A DNA stretch of 56,787 nt from CAVALG01 sp963589585. GTDB taxonomy: Bacteria > Bacillota > Clostridia > Oscillospirales > Acutalibacteraceae. The notes beneath the pieces are model-generated. The model was not told the DNA's origin, made no database searches, and saw nothing but the letters and a program-made list of their open reading frames with translations. The translations under genes were made by a program, and so were the position numbers. The first letter of the stretch is position 1; every line of letters begins with the position of its first letter. Positions 24,634 through 33,788 of the stretch are shown piece by piece. Location: assembly GCA_963589585.1 (NCBI GenBank), contig CAVALG010000037.1, positions 1 through 56,787 on the forward strand, given 5' to 3'.

Positions 24634-25776
24634 ATGTCTAGCATCTCTTTGAAAAATGTAACCAAAATTTACAGCGGCGGCGTTCAGGCTGTTACCGATT
24701 TTAACCTTGATGTTGACGATAAGGAGTTTATCGTTTTCGTAGGTCCTTCGGGCTGCGGTAAATCCACAACGCTTCGTATGATTGCCGGTCTTGAAGAAAT
24801 CAGCGGCGGTGACCTTTACATAGGCGACAAGAGGATGAATGATGTTCACCCTAAAGACAGAGATATAGCAATGGTTTTCCAGAACTATGCTCTTTATCCG
24901 CATATGACAGTTTTTGAGAATATGGGATTCGGCCTTAAACTCCGTAAAGTTCCTAAAGATGAAATCAAACGCCGTGTTGAAGAGGCTGCCAGAATACTTG
25001 ATATATCACACCTGCTTGAGCGTAAGCCTGCTGCTCTTTCGGGCGGTCAGCGCCAGCGTGTTGCACTCGGCCGCGCAATAGTTCGTGAACCGCGTGCCTT
25101 CCTGCTTGACGAGCCGCTTTCAAACCTGGATGCAAAGCTCAGAACACAGATGCGCATTGAAATTTCAAAACTTCACAGAAAACTCGGAACAACATTCATT
25201 TATGTTACACATGACCAGACCGAAGCTATGACAATGGGTGACAGAATCGTTGTTATGAAAGACGGTGTTATCCAGCAGATTGCAAGCCCGCAGGTACTTT
25301 ACGATGCACCCGTAAACAAGTTTGTTGCCGGCTTTATCGGTGCTCCGCAAATGAACTTCTTTGAAGGCACTATTGTTAAAGAAGGTTCTGATTTCTTTAT
25401 TGAAATTAAATCGGAGGCTACCGAAGAAGTTGCATCGGTTACCACAAAAATTAAACTTCCTGCCTCGAAAAATGAAGGCGGTTGCCTTGAAGCGTATGAC
25501 GGAAAAGATGTTACACTCGGAATACGCCCTGAATGTATCTATGATGATGAAAGATACATTGCCGATCATCAGGACGGAATTATCCAGGCAGATGTTGAGG
25601 TTGTTGAACCTATGGGTGCAGAGAAATATTTGTATCTTGATTTCTTAGGTCATGACCTTGTAAGCCGTGTAAGCCCTGATTCAAAATCAGAGGTTGGTGA
25701 AGTTGTTACGGTTGCTTTGGATGTGAACAAACTCCATATCTTTGATAAAGATACCGAAAAGACAATAACCAACTGA
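24634..25776 (+). CDS. msmX: Carbohydrate ABC transporter ATP-binding protein, MsmX/UgpC type
   Basis: A 380-residue ATPase of the MalK/MsmX/UgpC group that energises sugar importers. Walker A GPSGCGKSTT (about 38-47), Q-loop VFQNYALYPHMTV, signature LSGGQRQRVALGR, Walker B AFLLDEPLSNLD and H-loop THDQTEAMTMGDR are intact, and a C-terminal OB-fold regulatory part (about 235-380) is present. The frame opens 39 bases earlier, but ATG at 24634 gives the family start MSSISLKNVTKIYSGG. No permease or binding protein is adjacent, as for MsmX of B. subtilis, a shared ATPase for several sugar transporters. Its codon use (tidy GTT/CTT/GGT) hints at high expression. Confidence 0.93.
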   Translation: MSSISLKNVTKIYSGGVQAVTDFNLDVDDKEFIVFVGPSGCGKSTTLRMIAGLEEISGGDLYIGDKRMNDVHPKDRDIAMVFQNYALYPHMTVFENMGFGLKLRKVPKDEIKRRVEEAARILDISHLLERKPAALSGGQRQRVALGRAIVREPRAFLLDEPLSNLDAKLRTQMRIEISKLHRKLGTTFIYVTHDQTEAMTMGDRIVVMKDGVIQQIASPQVLYDAPVNKFVAGFIGAPQMNFFEGTIVKEGSDFFIEIKSEATEEVASVTTKIKLPASKNEGGCLEAYDGKDVTLGIRPECIYDDERYIADHQDGIIQADVEVVEPMGAEKYLYLDFLGHDLVSRVSPDSKSEVGEVVTVALDVNKLHIFDKDTEKTITN

Positions 25777-25794
25777 TAATATTAAATATAATGT

Positions 25795-25829
25795 ACCGCG
25801 TCTGCTTTACAGCAGACGCGGTGTTTTTT
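25795..25829 (+). terminator. Terminator of the ATPase gene
   Basis: ACCGCGTCTGCT and AGCAGACGCGGT form a perfect 12-pair stem with loop TTAC, followed by GTTTTTT. Convergent with feoB, whose stop codon lies in the T-run. Confidence 0.93.
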
Positions 25830-27885
25830 ACCCAAAAACCGAAAATACAAAATTAACTGTGCAGCATATTACGAATCCAAACAGGAGCGGCAGTAATACA
25901 GAAACTGCTGACCATTTAAGGCTGCCTGTTTCTTTCTTTACGGTTAAAAGGGTGGTTGAACAAGGGAAATGCATAAGCATAAATACTAAAAAGCAGACTG
26001 CGGTTGATGTTTGCCACCCGTTTTGCAAGAGCATTGCTTTAAGTGATGCCAGGCTTGAATAATCGGCAAGTATGCCGCTTGAGGAGTATCCCATAAGCAT
26101 AAGGGGAATTACTATCTCGTTTGCAGGAAAGCCCAAGATAAACGCCGCCAATATAACGCCGTCAAGCCCCATTACCCTGCCTATAGGGTCAAGGAATTCC
26201 GTAATGTAAGAAAGCAGTGTGCAGCCGCCTACCGTTATATTAGAAAGTGCCCATATAGCAAGGCCTGCCGGTGCTGCGACTGCCGCTGCACGCGCAAGCA
26301 CGAACAAAGTCCTATCAAGCACCGACCGCAATATCACCTTAAAAAACTGCGGCGTTCGGTAAGGCGGCAGCTCTAATGTAAATGAGGAGGGGATGCCCCT
26401 AAGCAATGTTTTTGACAACAACCAAGAGGCGAACATCGCTGCCGCAACGCTGAACACGACCGCCGCAGTTAAAATGGCAGAGCCTAAAAAGCCGTGCGCC
26501 GCGCCGACGAAAAACACGCTGATTACCGCTATCATAGCCGGGTAGCGCCCGTTGCAGGGTATAAATGAATTGGTCAGTATCCCTATAAGCCGCTCACGCG
26601 GCGAATCTATTATTCTGCAGCCCGTAACCCCTACGGCGTTACAACCGAACCCCATACATATTGTAAGGCTCTGTTTGCCGCAGGAGGAACATTTTTTAAA
26701 AAAGCGGTCAAGATTATATGAAACGCGCGGCAAATAGCCAAAATCCTCAAGCAATGTAAAAAGCGGAAAAAATATTGCCATAGGCGGCAGCATAACCGAG
26801 ACCACCCAAAACAGAACGCGCAACATTCCGTCTGACACTGCGCTGCGTATCATTTCGGGTGTGCCTACGGAAACCAGCAGCGAATTTATGCGGCTGTTAA
26901 GCGCCGACAGCCACTCGAAAAGTTTTTCGGACGGGTAATTTGCGCCGCTTACAGTTATAAAGAATACAAGCAAAAGCAGTGCTATCATTATGGGGAATGC
27001 TGAAAATTTGCCTGTAACTATTTTATCAATCCGTCTATCGCGTGATACGGTGCGTGATGAAGCGCTTACAACGGCATTTGCGATTATTTCAGCCTGCAAC
27101 ACAAATGACGCTACCATACGGTCGCTGATCGTGCGCGTATCATACCCTTGGGTAAGTAATTTTTTCTGTTGTGTCTTAACCGCATTTTTTAATTTTTCGC
27201 GTTCTGTGTCGTTGGGTAAGCGCTGCATTATTTTATCGGTTGTTTCCTCGTTTGATTCAAGCAGCCTTGCGGCAGCCCATTCGGGCGCGCGAAAGTTTTT
27301 AAGATAAGGCAGCAATTCATTAACCGACTGCTGTATGGCGCTTGGATATTTTACCTCTGCACCACCTTTTGAACCTTTACCGCCGAAGGTAGAGGCGCAC
27401 TCCAAAAACTTATCAAGCCCCTTTTTATTTCTCGCTACGGTAGGTATAACGGGGACGCCCAATTTTTCAGACAACAGGGCGGCGTTGATGTTTATCCCCT
27501 TTTTTTGTGCCTCATCTGCAAGATTTATGCAAACTATTACCCTATTTGTTATTTCAAGCACTTGAAACACAAGATTTAAATTGCGTTCAAGCGCGGTAGC
27601 GTCACATATAACGGCGACGGTATCGTAATCGCCAAAGCAGATAGCGTCGCGTGCTACCGCTTCCTCTTTTGAATGTGTAAGCAGAGAGTATGTTCCGGGC
27701 AGGTCGGTAAACTCAAAATTTACGCTGCCGAACTTACGGTATCCGCGTGCGCACTCAACGGTTTTGCCTATCCAGTTCCCGGTATGCTGTTTCATACCTG
27801 TAAGGGTGTTAAAAACGGTGCTTTTGCCGACATTCGGATTCCCGGCAAGCAGCACCCTCATTGTTTTACAATTTTCATCACTCAT
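25828..27885 (-). CDS. feoB: Ferrous iron transporter FeoB
   Basis: A 685-residue membrane GTPase for Fe(II) import. G1 is LLAGNPNVGKST (about 12-23), followed by the FeoB switch region MKQHTGNWIGKTVE, G3 DLPGTYSL and the NxxD-type G4 INLADEAQ. The C-terminal half has about nine helices, with the gate motifs SCGKQSLTICMGFGCNAVGVT and IPCNGRYPAM. Length is ordinary for Firmicutes. It follows feoA by 51 bases on the same strand. The upstream Shine-Dalgarno is weak but the start gives the usual short N-terminus. Confidence 0.96.
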   Translation of the reverse strand: MSDENCKTMRVLLAGNPNVGKSTVFNTLTGMKQHTGNWIGKTVECARGYRKFGSVNFEFTDLPGTYSLLTHSKEEAVARDAICFGDYDTVAVICDATALERNLNLVFQVLEITNRVIVCINLADEAQKKGININAALLSEKLGVPVIPTVARNKKGLDKFLECASTFGGKGSKGGAEVKYPSAIQQSVNELLPYLKNFRAPEWAAARLLESNEETTDKIMQRLPNDTEREKLKNAVKTQQKKLLTQGYDTRTISDRMVASFVLQAEIIANAVVSASSRTVSRDRRIDKIVTGKFSAFPIMIALLLLVFFITVSGANYPSEKLFEWLSALNSRINSLLVSVGTPEMIRSAVSDGMLRVLFWVVSVMLPPMAIFFPLFTLLEDFGYLPRVSYNLDRFFKKCSSCGKQSLTICMGFGCNAVGVTGCRIIDSPRERLIGILTNSFIPCNGRYPAMIAVISVFFVGAAHGFLGSAILTAAVVFSVAAAMFASWLLSKTLLRGIPSSFTLELPPYRTPQFFKVILRSVLDRTLFVLARAAAVAAPAGLAIWALSNITVGGCTLLSYITEFLDPIGRVMGLDGVILAAFILGFPANEIVIPLMLMGYSSSGILADYSSLASLKAMLLQNGWQTSTAVCFLVFMLMHFPCSTTLLTVKKETGSLKWSAVSVLLPLLFGFVICCTVNFVFSVFG

Positions 27886-27936
27886 ACCGCCGCCACACGG
27901 GCGTATCCCCCTTCACTTAAATTTTCGCGGTGTGCT

Positions 27937-28173
27937 TTACTTTATAAATATGCCGTAGCCGTCCTCACGGCGCAGCGCAATTATGGTTCCGCGCACCAAA
28001 TACGCCGTTGGGTCGCCGAGCGGACTTTTGCCTACGCAGGCCACATGCGTACCTTCAATAAACCCCACATCCTGAAGCCGGCGCCGTATATCCCTGTTTG
28101 ATAAAAGCCTTGATATAATGCCGCTTTCGCCCGGTGACAGGTCGCAAAGGCGTTTTTCTGTTCCGAAATTCAA
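27937..28173 (-). CDS. feoA: FeoA family protein
   Basis: A 78-residue SH3-like protein that assists FeoB. The family pattern is clear: LCDLSPGESGIISRLL, RRRLQDVGFIEGTHVACV, then SPLGDPTAYLVRGTIIALRRED. The frame has no ATG; the start is a TTG at 28173 (LNFGTEK...), with only a poor Shine-Dalgarno. It is the promoter-proximal gene of feoAB. A -10-like TATAGT lies about 50 bases upstream, but no convincing -35. Confidence 0.92.
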   Translation of the reverse strand: MNFGTEKRLCDLSPGESGIISRLLSNRDIRRRLQDVGFIEGTHVACVGKSPLGDPTAYLVRGTIIALRREDGYGIFIK

Positions 28174-28277
28174 TTTATATTCGCCGCTTTCAAATTTAGA
28201 TTTTTACACTATATACTATGACGGTGCGGATGATGTGTGACGGTACAAATCCGCGCAACTACCCAAATTCAGGCAAC

Positions 28278-28301
28278 AAAAAACCCACCCTTACGGGTGG
28301 G
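28278..28301 (-). terminator. Terminator of acpP
   Basis: On the minus strand CCCACCC, a 4-base loop and GGGTGGG are followed by six T. Confidence 0.9.
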
Positions 28302-28321
28302 AATTGAATTATTAAAATCAA

Positions 28322-28549
28322 TTATCTGTTAGACTCTATAAAATTTACAAGGTCACCGACGGTTTTTACAGATTCGATAACATCATCGGATATCTCAACT
28401 TCAAATTCATCCTCAAGCGTCATAATCAAATCAACAACATCCAAGCTGTCAGCTCCCAAATCTTCGGCAATATCGGAATCAAGTGCGATTTCATCCGCTT
28501 CAATGTCAAGTTGCTCACTGAGTATTTCTTTAATTTTTTCTGCAACCAT
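28322..28549 (-). CDS. acpP: Acyl carrier protein
   Basis: A 75-residue acidic carrier of fatty-acid intermediates. The phosphopantetheine attachment site is the Ser of DLGADSLDVVDL (about residue 36). MVAEKIKEILSEQ at the start and VKTVGDLVNFIESN at the end are standard. The frame opens 54 bases earlier, but ATG at 28549 follows AAGGGGGG and gives the family length. It has its own promoter and terminator, apart from the other fatty-acid genes. Confidence 0.97.
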   Translation of the reverse strand: MVAEKIKEILSEQLDIEADEIALDSDIAEDLGADSLDVVDLIMTLEDEFEVEISDDVIESVKTVGDLVNFIESNR

Positions 28550-28642
28550 TTTACTAATACCCCCCTTAAAGAAACATTTCAAACCGCTGCTTTTATCTTG
28601 CACTTATTGTACTTATTATGCAGTGTTTCAGCAACACTTAAT

Positions 28643-28671
28643 AATATAATAGCATACAGTTTATTTGTCAA
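28643..28671 (-). promoter_or_regulatory. Promoter of acpP
   Basis: On the minus strand TTGACA (28671-28666) lies in the last codons of aroQ, and TATATT (28648-28643) 17 bases on. A small leader hairpin (AGTGTT/AACACT) follows. Confidence 0.8.
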
Positions 28672-29110
28672 GAGGAATTTTATCCAATTTGGAAATTAAA
28701 TAATCCATTGCCGTTAAATACCCGTTTATTCCCTCTCCCGTTACGGTTTTTTCGCAGGCAAGACCCGCATACGAAACGCTGCGGAAGGGTTCGCGTTTGG
28801 AAACCTCGGAAATATGCACTTCTACCGCCGGCAGTGCCACCGCTTTGAGCGCATCAAGTATTGCAACGCTCGTATGTGTATATGCGGCAGGGTTGATAAT
28901 TATTCCGTCGGCTTTGCCGTATGCCGATTGTATTTTATCTACAATATCACCCTCGTGATTTGACTGATAAATTTCAACCGAAACATCAGATTCAGCCGCC
29001 TTTGAATTTATAATCTTAACAAGGTCGGTGTATGAAGTTTTACCGTAAATATCCGGTTCTCTTATTCCTAACATATTAAGGTTAGGACCGTTTATAACAA
29101 GGATATGCAT
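28661..29110 (-). CDS. aroQ: 3-dehydroquinate dehydratase, type II
   Basis: A 149-residue enzyme of the shikimate pathway that dehydrates 3-dehydroquinate. Conserved blocks: HILVINGPNLNMLGIREPDIYG at the start (cited here in part: INGPNLNMLG) with the catalytic Tyr in IYGKTSY, YQSNHEGDIVDKI, INPAAYTHTSVAI and VEVHISEVSKREPFR with the catalytic His. It begins 5 bases after rex, so it is the last gene of acn-icd-rex-aroQ. Other aro genes are not in the window. Confidence 0.97.
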   Translation of the reverse strand: MHILVINGPNLNMLGIREPDIYGKTSYTDLVKIINSKAAESDVSVEIYQSNHEGDIVDKIQSAYGKADGIIINPAAYTHTSVAILDALKAVALPAVEVHISEVSKREPFRSVSYAGLACEKTVTGEGINGYLTAMDYLISKLDKIPLDK

Positions 29111-29115
29111 AAGGC

Positions 29116-29769
29116 TTACACCTCTTTTTCGCCGTTTTTTGCAATATGTGTTATTTTATAACACAGCGACATAAGACTATCGCTTAAATGAACATTTTCC
29201 ACCGCTATACCGGGGTATTTCATTGAAATATCGTAGTGGCTGAAATTCCACACGCCTTTTATGCCCAATTTGACCAACTGCTCCACAATAGCGGCAGCAG
29301 ACTCTTTAGGTACGCAAAGGACAGCGGCAGACGGGCGGTTATCGCGGCAGAAATCGTCAAGCTTTTCAATGCTCATTACAGGTATTCCGCCTATCATCTG
29401 CCCGACTATTGATTCCTTTTTATCGAATATTCCGACAAGTTCAAATCCGCGCTGTTTAAGGTCCATTTGTTCAGCGACCGCACGGCCGAGATTCCCCGCA
29501 CCTATGAGAACTATTTTTTTAACATCGTAAAGCCCCAATATTCCGCCTATTTCCCTATGCAGTTGCTCAACATTATAGCCGTACCCCTGCTGACCGAAAC
29601 CGCCGAAGCAATTAAAGTCCTGGCGTATTTGGCTTGCGGTAAGACCTGTTTTTTTGGAAAGTTCGGAAGATGATATTCTCTCTGTACCCATATCTTTCAG
29701 TTCGCCCAAAAAACGGTAATATCTAGGGAGCCTTTTTAATACTGAAGATGAAACTTTTGCTGTACTCAT
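29116..29769 (-). CDS. rex: Redox-sensing transcriptional repressor Rex
   Basis: A 217-residue regulator that leaves DNA when NADH is high. The N-terminal winged helix has LKRLPRYYRFL and SQIRQDFNCFGGFGQQGYGY; the Rossmann domain starts at KKIVLIGAGNLGRAV (about 90) and binds NAD(H); the end holds NVHLSDSLMSLCY. A GTG at 29778 is in frame, but ATG at 29769 has GGTG 6 bases before it. It stands in an operon with aconitase and isocitrate dehydrogenase, and a Rex-like operator lies upstream of that operon, so it may control itself and them. Confidence 0.96.
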   Translation of the reverse strand: MSTAKVSSSVLKRLPRYYRFLGELKDMGTERISSSELSKKTGLTASQIRQDFNCFGGFGQQGYGYNVEQLHREIGGILGLYDVKKIVLIGAGNLGRAVAEQMDLKQRGFELVGIFDKKESIVGQMIGGIPVMSIEKLDDFCRDNRPSAAVLCVPKESAAAIVEQLVKLGIKGVWNFSHYDISMKYPGIAVENVHLSDSLMSLCYKITHIAKNGEKEV

Positions 29770-29787
29770 AGTTTTCACCGAATAAAA

Positions 29788-30957
29788 TTATTTTTTAAGA
29801 TTTTTAACAGTATCCATTACATACGCGCCAAATTCTTCGCATGTGCAGCCTGTATCTCGGCCTGTGGTAGCCATTTTCTTTTCGGTAAACATACAGATGT
29901 CAAGTGCTTTTTCAAGCAGGTCAGCCTCGGTCTGTTTGCCGATGTGCGAAAGCAGCATTACCGATGCCCTTAACATTGAACAGGGGTCTGCATACTTATC
30001 TCTGCCCTCGGCAACCATACGGGGGGCCGAGCCGTGGATGGCTTCAAACATTGCATATTTTTTACCGATATTTGCGCTGCCTGCGGTACCCACGCCGCCC
30101 TGGAATTCAGCCGCCTCGTCGGTTATAATATCACCGTAAAGGTTCGGAAGAATGAACACCTTGAAATCTCTGCGGCGTTTTTCGTCGATAAGTTTAGCGG
30201 TTGTTATATCAATATACCAGTCATCGGTTGCTATTTCGGGGTATTCCTTGCCGATTTCCTGACAGATTTTTAAGAACTTACCATCGGTCGTTTTAACGAT
30301 ATTGGCTTTGGTAATTATTGAAACGCGCTCTTTTTTGTTCTTTCTTGCATATTCGTAAGCAAGGCGCGCGATTCTTTCGCAGCCTTCGGTTGTTGTAACA
30401 GTAAAGTCCATAGCAAGGTCATCTGTTATATTTATTCCTTTTGAACCTACGGCATAACTGCCCTCTGTATTTTCGCGGAAGAAGGTCCAGTCAATCCCCT
30501 GCTCGGGTACCCTTACCGGGCGGAGGTTACAGAAAAGGTCAAGTTCTTTACGCATAGCAACATTGGCGCTTTCGATGTTGGGCCACGGATCACCTGCGCG
30601 CGGAGTTGTTGTTGGGCCTTTTAATATAACATGGCATTTTTTAAGTTCAGCCATAACATCATCAGGGATTGCCTTACCTGCCGCAACACGGTTTTCGATG
30701 GTAAGCCCGTCAATATTTCTGAATTCTATTTTGCCTGCCTCAACATCATCGGCAAGCAGAAATTTAAGCACTGTGGCAGCTTCGTTTGTTATTACGGGAC
30801 CGATTCCGTCACCGCCGCAAACGCCGACGATTATTTTATCCAACTTATCGTAGTCAACAAAGTCTTTTTCGGCCTTAATCCTTTCGGCGCGAGCCTGCTG
30901 TTCGCGAACCAATTCTTCAAACTTTGCAACCGCGTCTTTAATATACTGTTCTGACAT
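29788..30957 (-). CDS. icd: Isocitrate dehydrogenase (isocitrate/isopropylmalate family)
   Basis: A 389-residue decarboxylating dehydrogenase. VGVCGGDGIGPVITNEA is the nucleotide-binding start, GPTTTPRAGDPWPNIESANV and FRENTEGSYAVGS carry substrate residues, ITKANIVKTTDGKFL has the catalytic Lys, and LYGDIITDEAAEFQGGVGTAGSANI the metal-binding Asp and the signature. The family also includes isopropylmalate dehydrogenase, but the aconitase immediately upstream (26 bases) points to isocitrate, making 2-oxoglutarate for glutamate synthesis. Cofactor choice (NAD or NADP) is not settled by sequence reading. Confidence 0.9.
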   Translation of the reverse strand: MSEQYIKDAVAKFEELVREQQARAERIKAEKDFVDYDKLDKIIVGVCGGDGIGPVITNEAATVLKFLLADDVEAGKIEFRNIDGLTIENRVAAGKAIPDDVMAELKKCHVILKGPTTTPRAGDPWPNIESANVAMRKELDLFCNLRPVRVPEQGIDWTFFRENTEGSYAVGSKGINITDDLAMDFTVTTTEGCERIARLAYEYARKNKKERVSIITKANIVKTTDGKFLKICQEIGKEYPEIATDDWYIDITTAKLIDEKRRRDFKVFILPNLYGDIITDEAAEFQGGVGTAGSANIGKKYAMFEAIHGSAPRMVAEGRDKYADPCSMLRASVMLLSHIGKQTEADLLEKALDICMFTEKKMATTGRDTGCTCEEFGAYVMDTVKNLKK

Positions 30958-30983
30958 TATAAGTCACCTCAACCTTTCTTTTA

Positions 30984-32918
30984 TTACGATTTCTTGGCGG
31001 TATAATCAAGAAGTCCGCCTGCAAGCAATATATCTTTGCTTCTTCCCGAAAGCACAGGAGTGAGCAGAATGGTATCACCTGTTGTTTTATCGGTAAGCGT
31101 AACATCGTCGCCTGCCTTTATTTCCGATTTAATGTTCGGCAGTGCGAGTTCATCCCATTTATTTATACGGTCATAATCCGCAGGGTTTTTAAATGTAAGG
31201 GGAACTATGCCTGCGTTTATAAGGTTTGCAACATGTATACGCGCAAAACTTTTAACTATAACCGCTTTTATACCGAGATAGAGCGGAGCCAAAGCGGCGT
31301 GTTCGCGTGATGAACCCTGACCGTAATTTTCGCCGCCTATAATAATGCCCTTACCTGCTTTTTTGCAGTTTGACGGAAAATCTTCATCACATCTTGTGAA
31401 GCAGTATTCCGAAATTTTGGGAATGTTCGAGCGGAGCGGCAAAATTTTAGCGCCTGCAGGCATAATATGGTCGGTTGTTATGTTATCGCCCACTTTAAGC
31501 AGGACCTGCGCCTCTATACTGTCAGCCAACGGCTCGGTTTTCGGGAAAGGTTTGATATTGGGACCGCGCAAAATTTCAACCTTATCAGCCTCATCTGCAG
31601 GTGCAGGAGCGTCAACCATATTATCGTTAATAAGGAATTTTTGCGGCATAACCACATCGCTGAAATCAAGTCCGACAGTTGTCGGGTCGGTTAAATAACC
31701 CGTAAGCGCGCTGACGGCTGCGGTTTCCGGGCTGACAAGGTAAATGCCTGCATCGGCAGTTCCCGAACGCCCCTCAAAGTTGCGGTTAAAAGTTCTGAGG
31801 GAAACACCGCCCGAATTAGGCGACTGACCCATACCAATGCAGGGTCCGCAAGCACATTCAAGTATACGCGCACCGGCTGCGATAAGGTCTGAAAGTGCAC
31901 CGCAATCGGCAAGCATATTGAACACTTGTTTTGAACCGGGAGCAATAGCTACCGAAACGTTGGGGCATACTGTTTTGCCCTTTAAGATTTTTGCAACCTT
32001 AAGCATATCGAAGAGCGAAGAATTGGTGCAGCTGCCGATAAGCACCTGGTCTACCTTTATCTTGCCTATTTCTGATACCGATTTAACATTATCGGGCATA
32101 TGCGGCATTGCAGCAAGCGGCTGCAGCTCCGAAAGGTTGATTTCTATTTCCTTATCATAAACTGCGTCGGGATCGCTTGAAAGCGGAACAAAGTCAGCCG
32201 CGCGCCCCTGCGCTTCAAGAAATTTTGCCGTTACATCATCAGACGGAAAAATTGAAGTGGTTGCGCCGAGTTCTGCACCCATATTTGTTATTGTGGCGCG
32301 TTCGGGAACCGAAAGCGTTGCAACGCCCTCACCTGCATATTCAACAATATATCCTACACCGCCTTTAACCGACAGTATGCGCAAAACTTCAAGTATAATA
32401 TCTTTTGCAGCAACGCCCGTGCGGAGTTTGCCTTTAAGATTTACCCTTATCATACCGGGCATTGGGATATAGTAAGCACCGCCGCCCATTGCAACGGCAA
32501 CGTCCATTCCGCCTGCGCCCATTGCAAGCATACCTATGCCGCCGCCTGTAGGTGTATGAGAGTCAGACCCTATAAGAGTCTTGCCGGGTATACCGAAACG
32601 CTCAAGATGTACCTGGTGGCATATACCGTTGCCGGGGTGCGAATAATAAATGCCGTGTTTTTTGCATACAGACTGAATAAACCTGTGATCATCTGCATTT
32701 TCAAATCCGTTTTGCAGAGTATTATGGTCTATGTAAGCAACCGATTTTTCGGTTTTAACCCTGTCTACACCCATTGCCTCAAATTCCAGATATGCCATTG
32801 TACCCGTTGCGTCCTGCGTAAGGGTTTGGTCAATTCTGAGGCCTATGGTGCTGCCGACGGTCATTTCGCCGTCTACCAAATGGGATTTAATTATTTTCTG
32901 TGCTATTGTCATTCCCAT
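30984..32918 (-). CDS. acn: Aconitate hydratase
   Basis: A 644-residue [4Fe-4S] enzyme converting citrate to isocitrate. Cluster ligands are in VLIGSCTNSS and CACGPCIGMGQSPN. LIGSDSHTPTGGGIGMLAMGAGG, the swivel-domain GGENYGQGSSREHAALAP and FARIHVANLINAGIVPL confirm it. It is shorter than AcnA (~890) and matches the ~640-residue clostridial/mitochondrial-like form. An upstream ATG at 32939 lacks a Shine-Dalgarno; ATG at 32918 follows GAGAGGATG. First gene of acn-icd-rex-aroQ; no citrate synthase gene is adjacent. Confidence 0.94.
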   Translation of the reverse strand: MGMTIAQKIIKSHLVDGEMTVGSTIGLRIDQTLTQDATGTMAYLEFEAMGVDRVKTEKSVAYIDHNTLQNGFENADDHRFIQSVCKKHGIYYSHPGNGICHQVHLERFGIPGKTLIGSDSHTPTGGGIGMLAMGAGGMDVAVAMGGGAYYIPMPGMIRVNLKGKLRTGVAAKDIILEVLRILSVKGGVGYIVEYAGEGVATLSVPERATITNMGAELGATTSIFPSDDVTAKFLEAQGRAADFVPLSSDPDAVYDKEIEINLSELQPLAAMPHMPDNVKSVSEIGKIKVDQVLIGSCTNSSLFDMLKVAKILKGKTVCPNVSVAIAPGSKQVFNMLADCGALSDLIAAGARILECACGPCIGMGQSPNSGGVSLRTFNRNFEGRSGTADAGIYLVSPETAAVSALTGYLTDPTTVGLDFSDVVMPQKFLINDNMVDAPAPADEADKVEILRGPNIKPFPKTEPLADSIEAQVLLKVGDNITTDHIMPAGAKILPLRSNIPKISEYCFTRCDEDFPSNCKKAGKGIIIGGENYGQGSSREHAALAPLYLGIKAVIVKSFARIHVANLINAGIVPLTFKNPADYDRINKWDELALPNIKSEIKAGDDVTLTDKTTGDTILLTPVLSGRSKDILLAGGLLDYTAKKS

Positions 32919-32952
32919 TATGCTATCATCCTCTCTCATTCATATATAATCT

Positions 32953-32981
32953 ATTATGCACCAAAAGCCGCTGCTTGTCAA
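32953..32981 (-). promoter_or_regulatory. Promoter of acn-icd-rex-aroQ
   Basis: On the minus strand TTGACA (32981-32976) and CATAAT (32958-32953) are separated by 17 bases, about 35 bases before the acn start. Confidence 0.82.
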
Positions 32982-32997
32982 TTTATTCACAAAGATT

Positions 32998-33015
32998 TTT
33001 TTAATTTTTTAACAA
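32998..33015. promoter_or_regulatory. Candidate Rex operator
   Basis: TTTTTAATTTTTTAACAA matches the Rex consensus TTGTTAAWWWWTTAACAA at 17 of 18 positions (one G to T). It lies 17 bases upstream of the acn -35 and between the divergent acn and lipoprotein promoters. The site is A/T-rich, so a chance match is possible. Confidence 0.45.
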
Positions 33016-33051
33016 TTTCATTTCACCGTCAAAGCAGATTTGTCGTTGCGC

Positions 33052-33080
33052 TTGAAAAAGCGTCCGCCGTATGTTAAAAT
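33052..33080 (+). promoter_or_regulatory. Promoter of the lipoprotein-ruvX pair
   Basis: TTGAAA (33052-33057) and TAAAAT (33075-33080) are separated by 17 bases, about 45 bases before the TTG start. Confidence 0.68.
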
Positions 33081-33123
33081 TATGGATATAATATAATGTT
33101 TTTTATTTTCGGAGGATAAGGAA

Positions 33124-33768
33124 TTGAAAAAGGCAATTGCATTAATTATTACCATTATTACAATGCTTGGCATTTCGGGCTGCGGCGGCAGCACCGAAAA
33201 AGCAACACCCGAAAAAGCAACCCTTAAAAACAGTTGGAGTTGCCGCGTTGAATTAAGCGACTATTTTGAGGCGAGCGGCGATAATGCATCGGCTATTTTT
33301 CAAAATTCCGATTACAGCGGTATCTATTTTCCGCTTACAGCCGAATTCGGTGATGATACATTCAAAATATATGCAACAGCCGATAAATCGTTTATTAAAA
33401 AATTTCGCGAAGCCACAAAGGACGGAATTAACAGTTATATTGCGATAAAGATTGTTGAAGAGGGCAAAAATATGTCGATTGAAGAATATCTTACAGAGAA
33501 CTTTGGAAACGGCGAAGCGCTTACAATTGACAGTTTTCTTGATAAAATGTTCTCGGACACTTCTATGCAAAAGTTTTGCAAGGATCTGACGCTGAGCGGA
33601 AAATATACTGCCGACAAAGCCGAAATTTATCTTGGCGATAATGATGAAAACATTTCAAGCGATAACTGCGCTATGTCGTTTAAATATGAACTCAGCGGCG
33701 GCAAACTCGAACTCACCTCATCATCCGACAGTGTGTTTGACAAACTGTGTCCGCTCACATTTGAATAA
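33124..33768 (+). CDS. Uncharacterised lipoprotein
   Basis: A 214-residue secreted lipoprotein that I cannot assign. TTG start (33124) behind CGGAGG; signal peptide KKAIALIITIITMLGISGC with lipobox ISGC (Cys at about 20), then a short repeat EKATPEKATLK. The mature part is a mixed alpha/beta domain with VELSDYFEASGDNAS and SYIAIKIVEEGKNMSIEEYL and an acidic C-terminus. It precedes ruvX by 20 bases on the same strand but has no evident functional link to it. Confidence 0.75.
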   Translation: MKKAIALIITIITMLGISGCGGSTEKATPEKATLKNSWSCRVELSDYFEASGDNASAIFQNSDYSGIYFPLTAEFGDDTFKIYATADKSFIKKFREATKDGINSYIAIKIVEEGKNMSIEEYLTENFGNGEALTIDSFLDKMFSDTSMQKFCKDLTLSGKYTADKAEIYLGDNDENISSDNCAMSFKYELSGGKLELTSSSDSVFDKLCPLTFE

Positions 33769-33788
33769 GGTGCGAAGGGAAAGTTATA

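Noticed and set aside
32556..33077. Plus-strand frame of 173 codons across the acn start and promoter
   Set aside because: It is antisense to acn and runs through both divergent promoters and the candidate Rex site; no Shine-Dalgarno.
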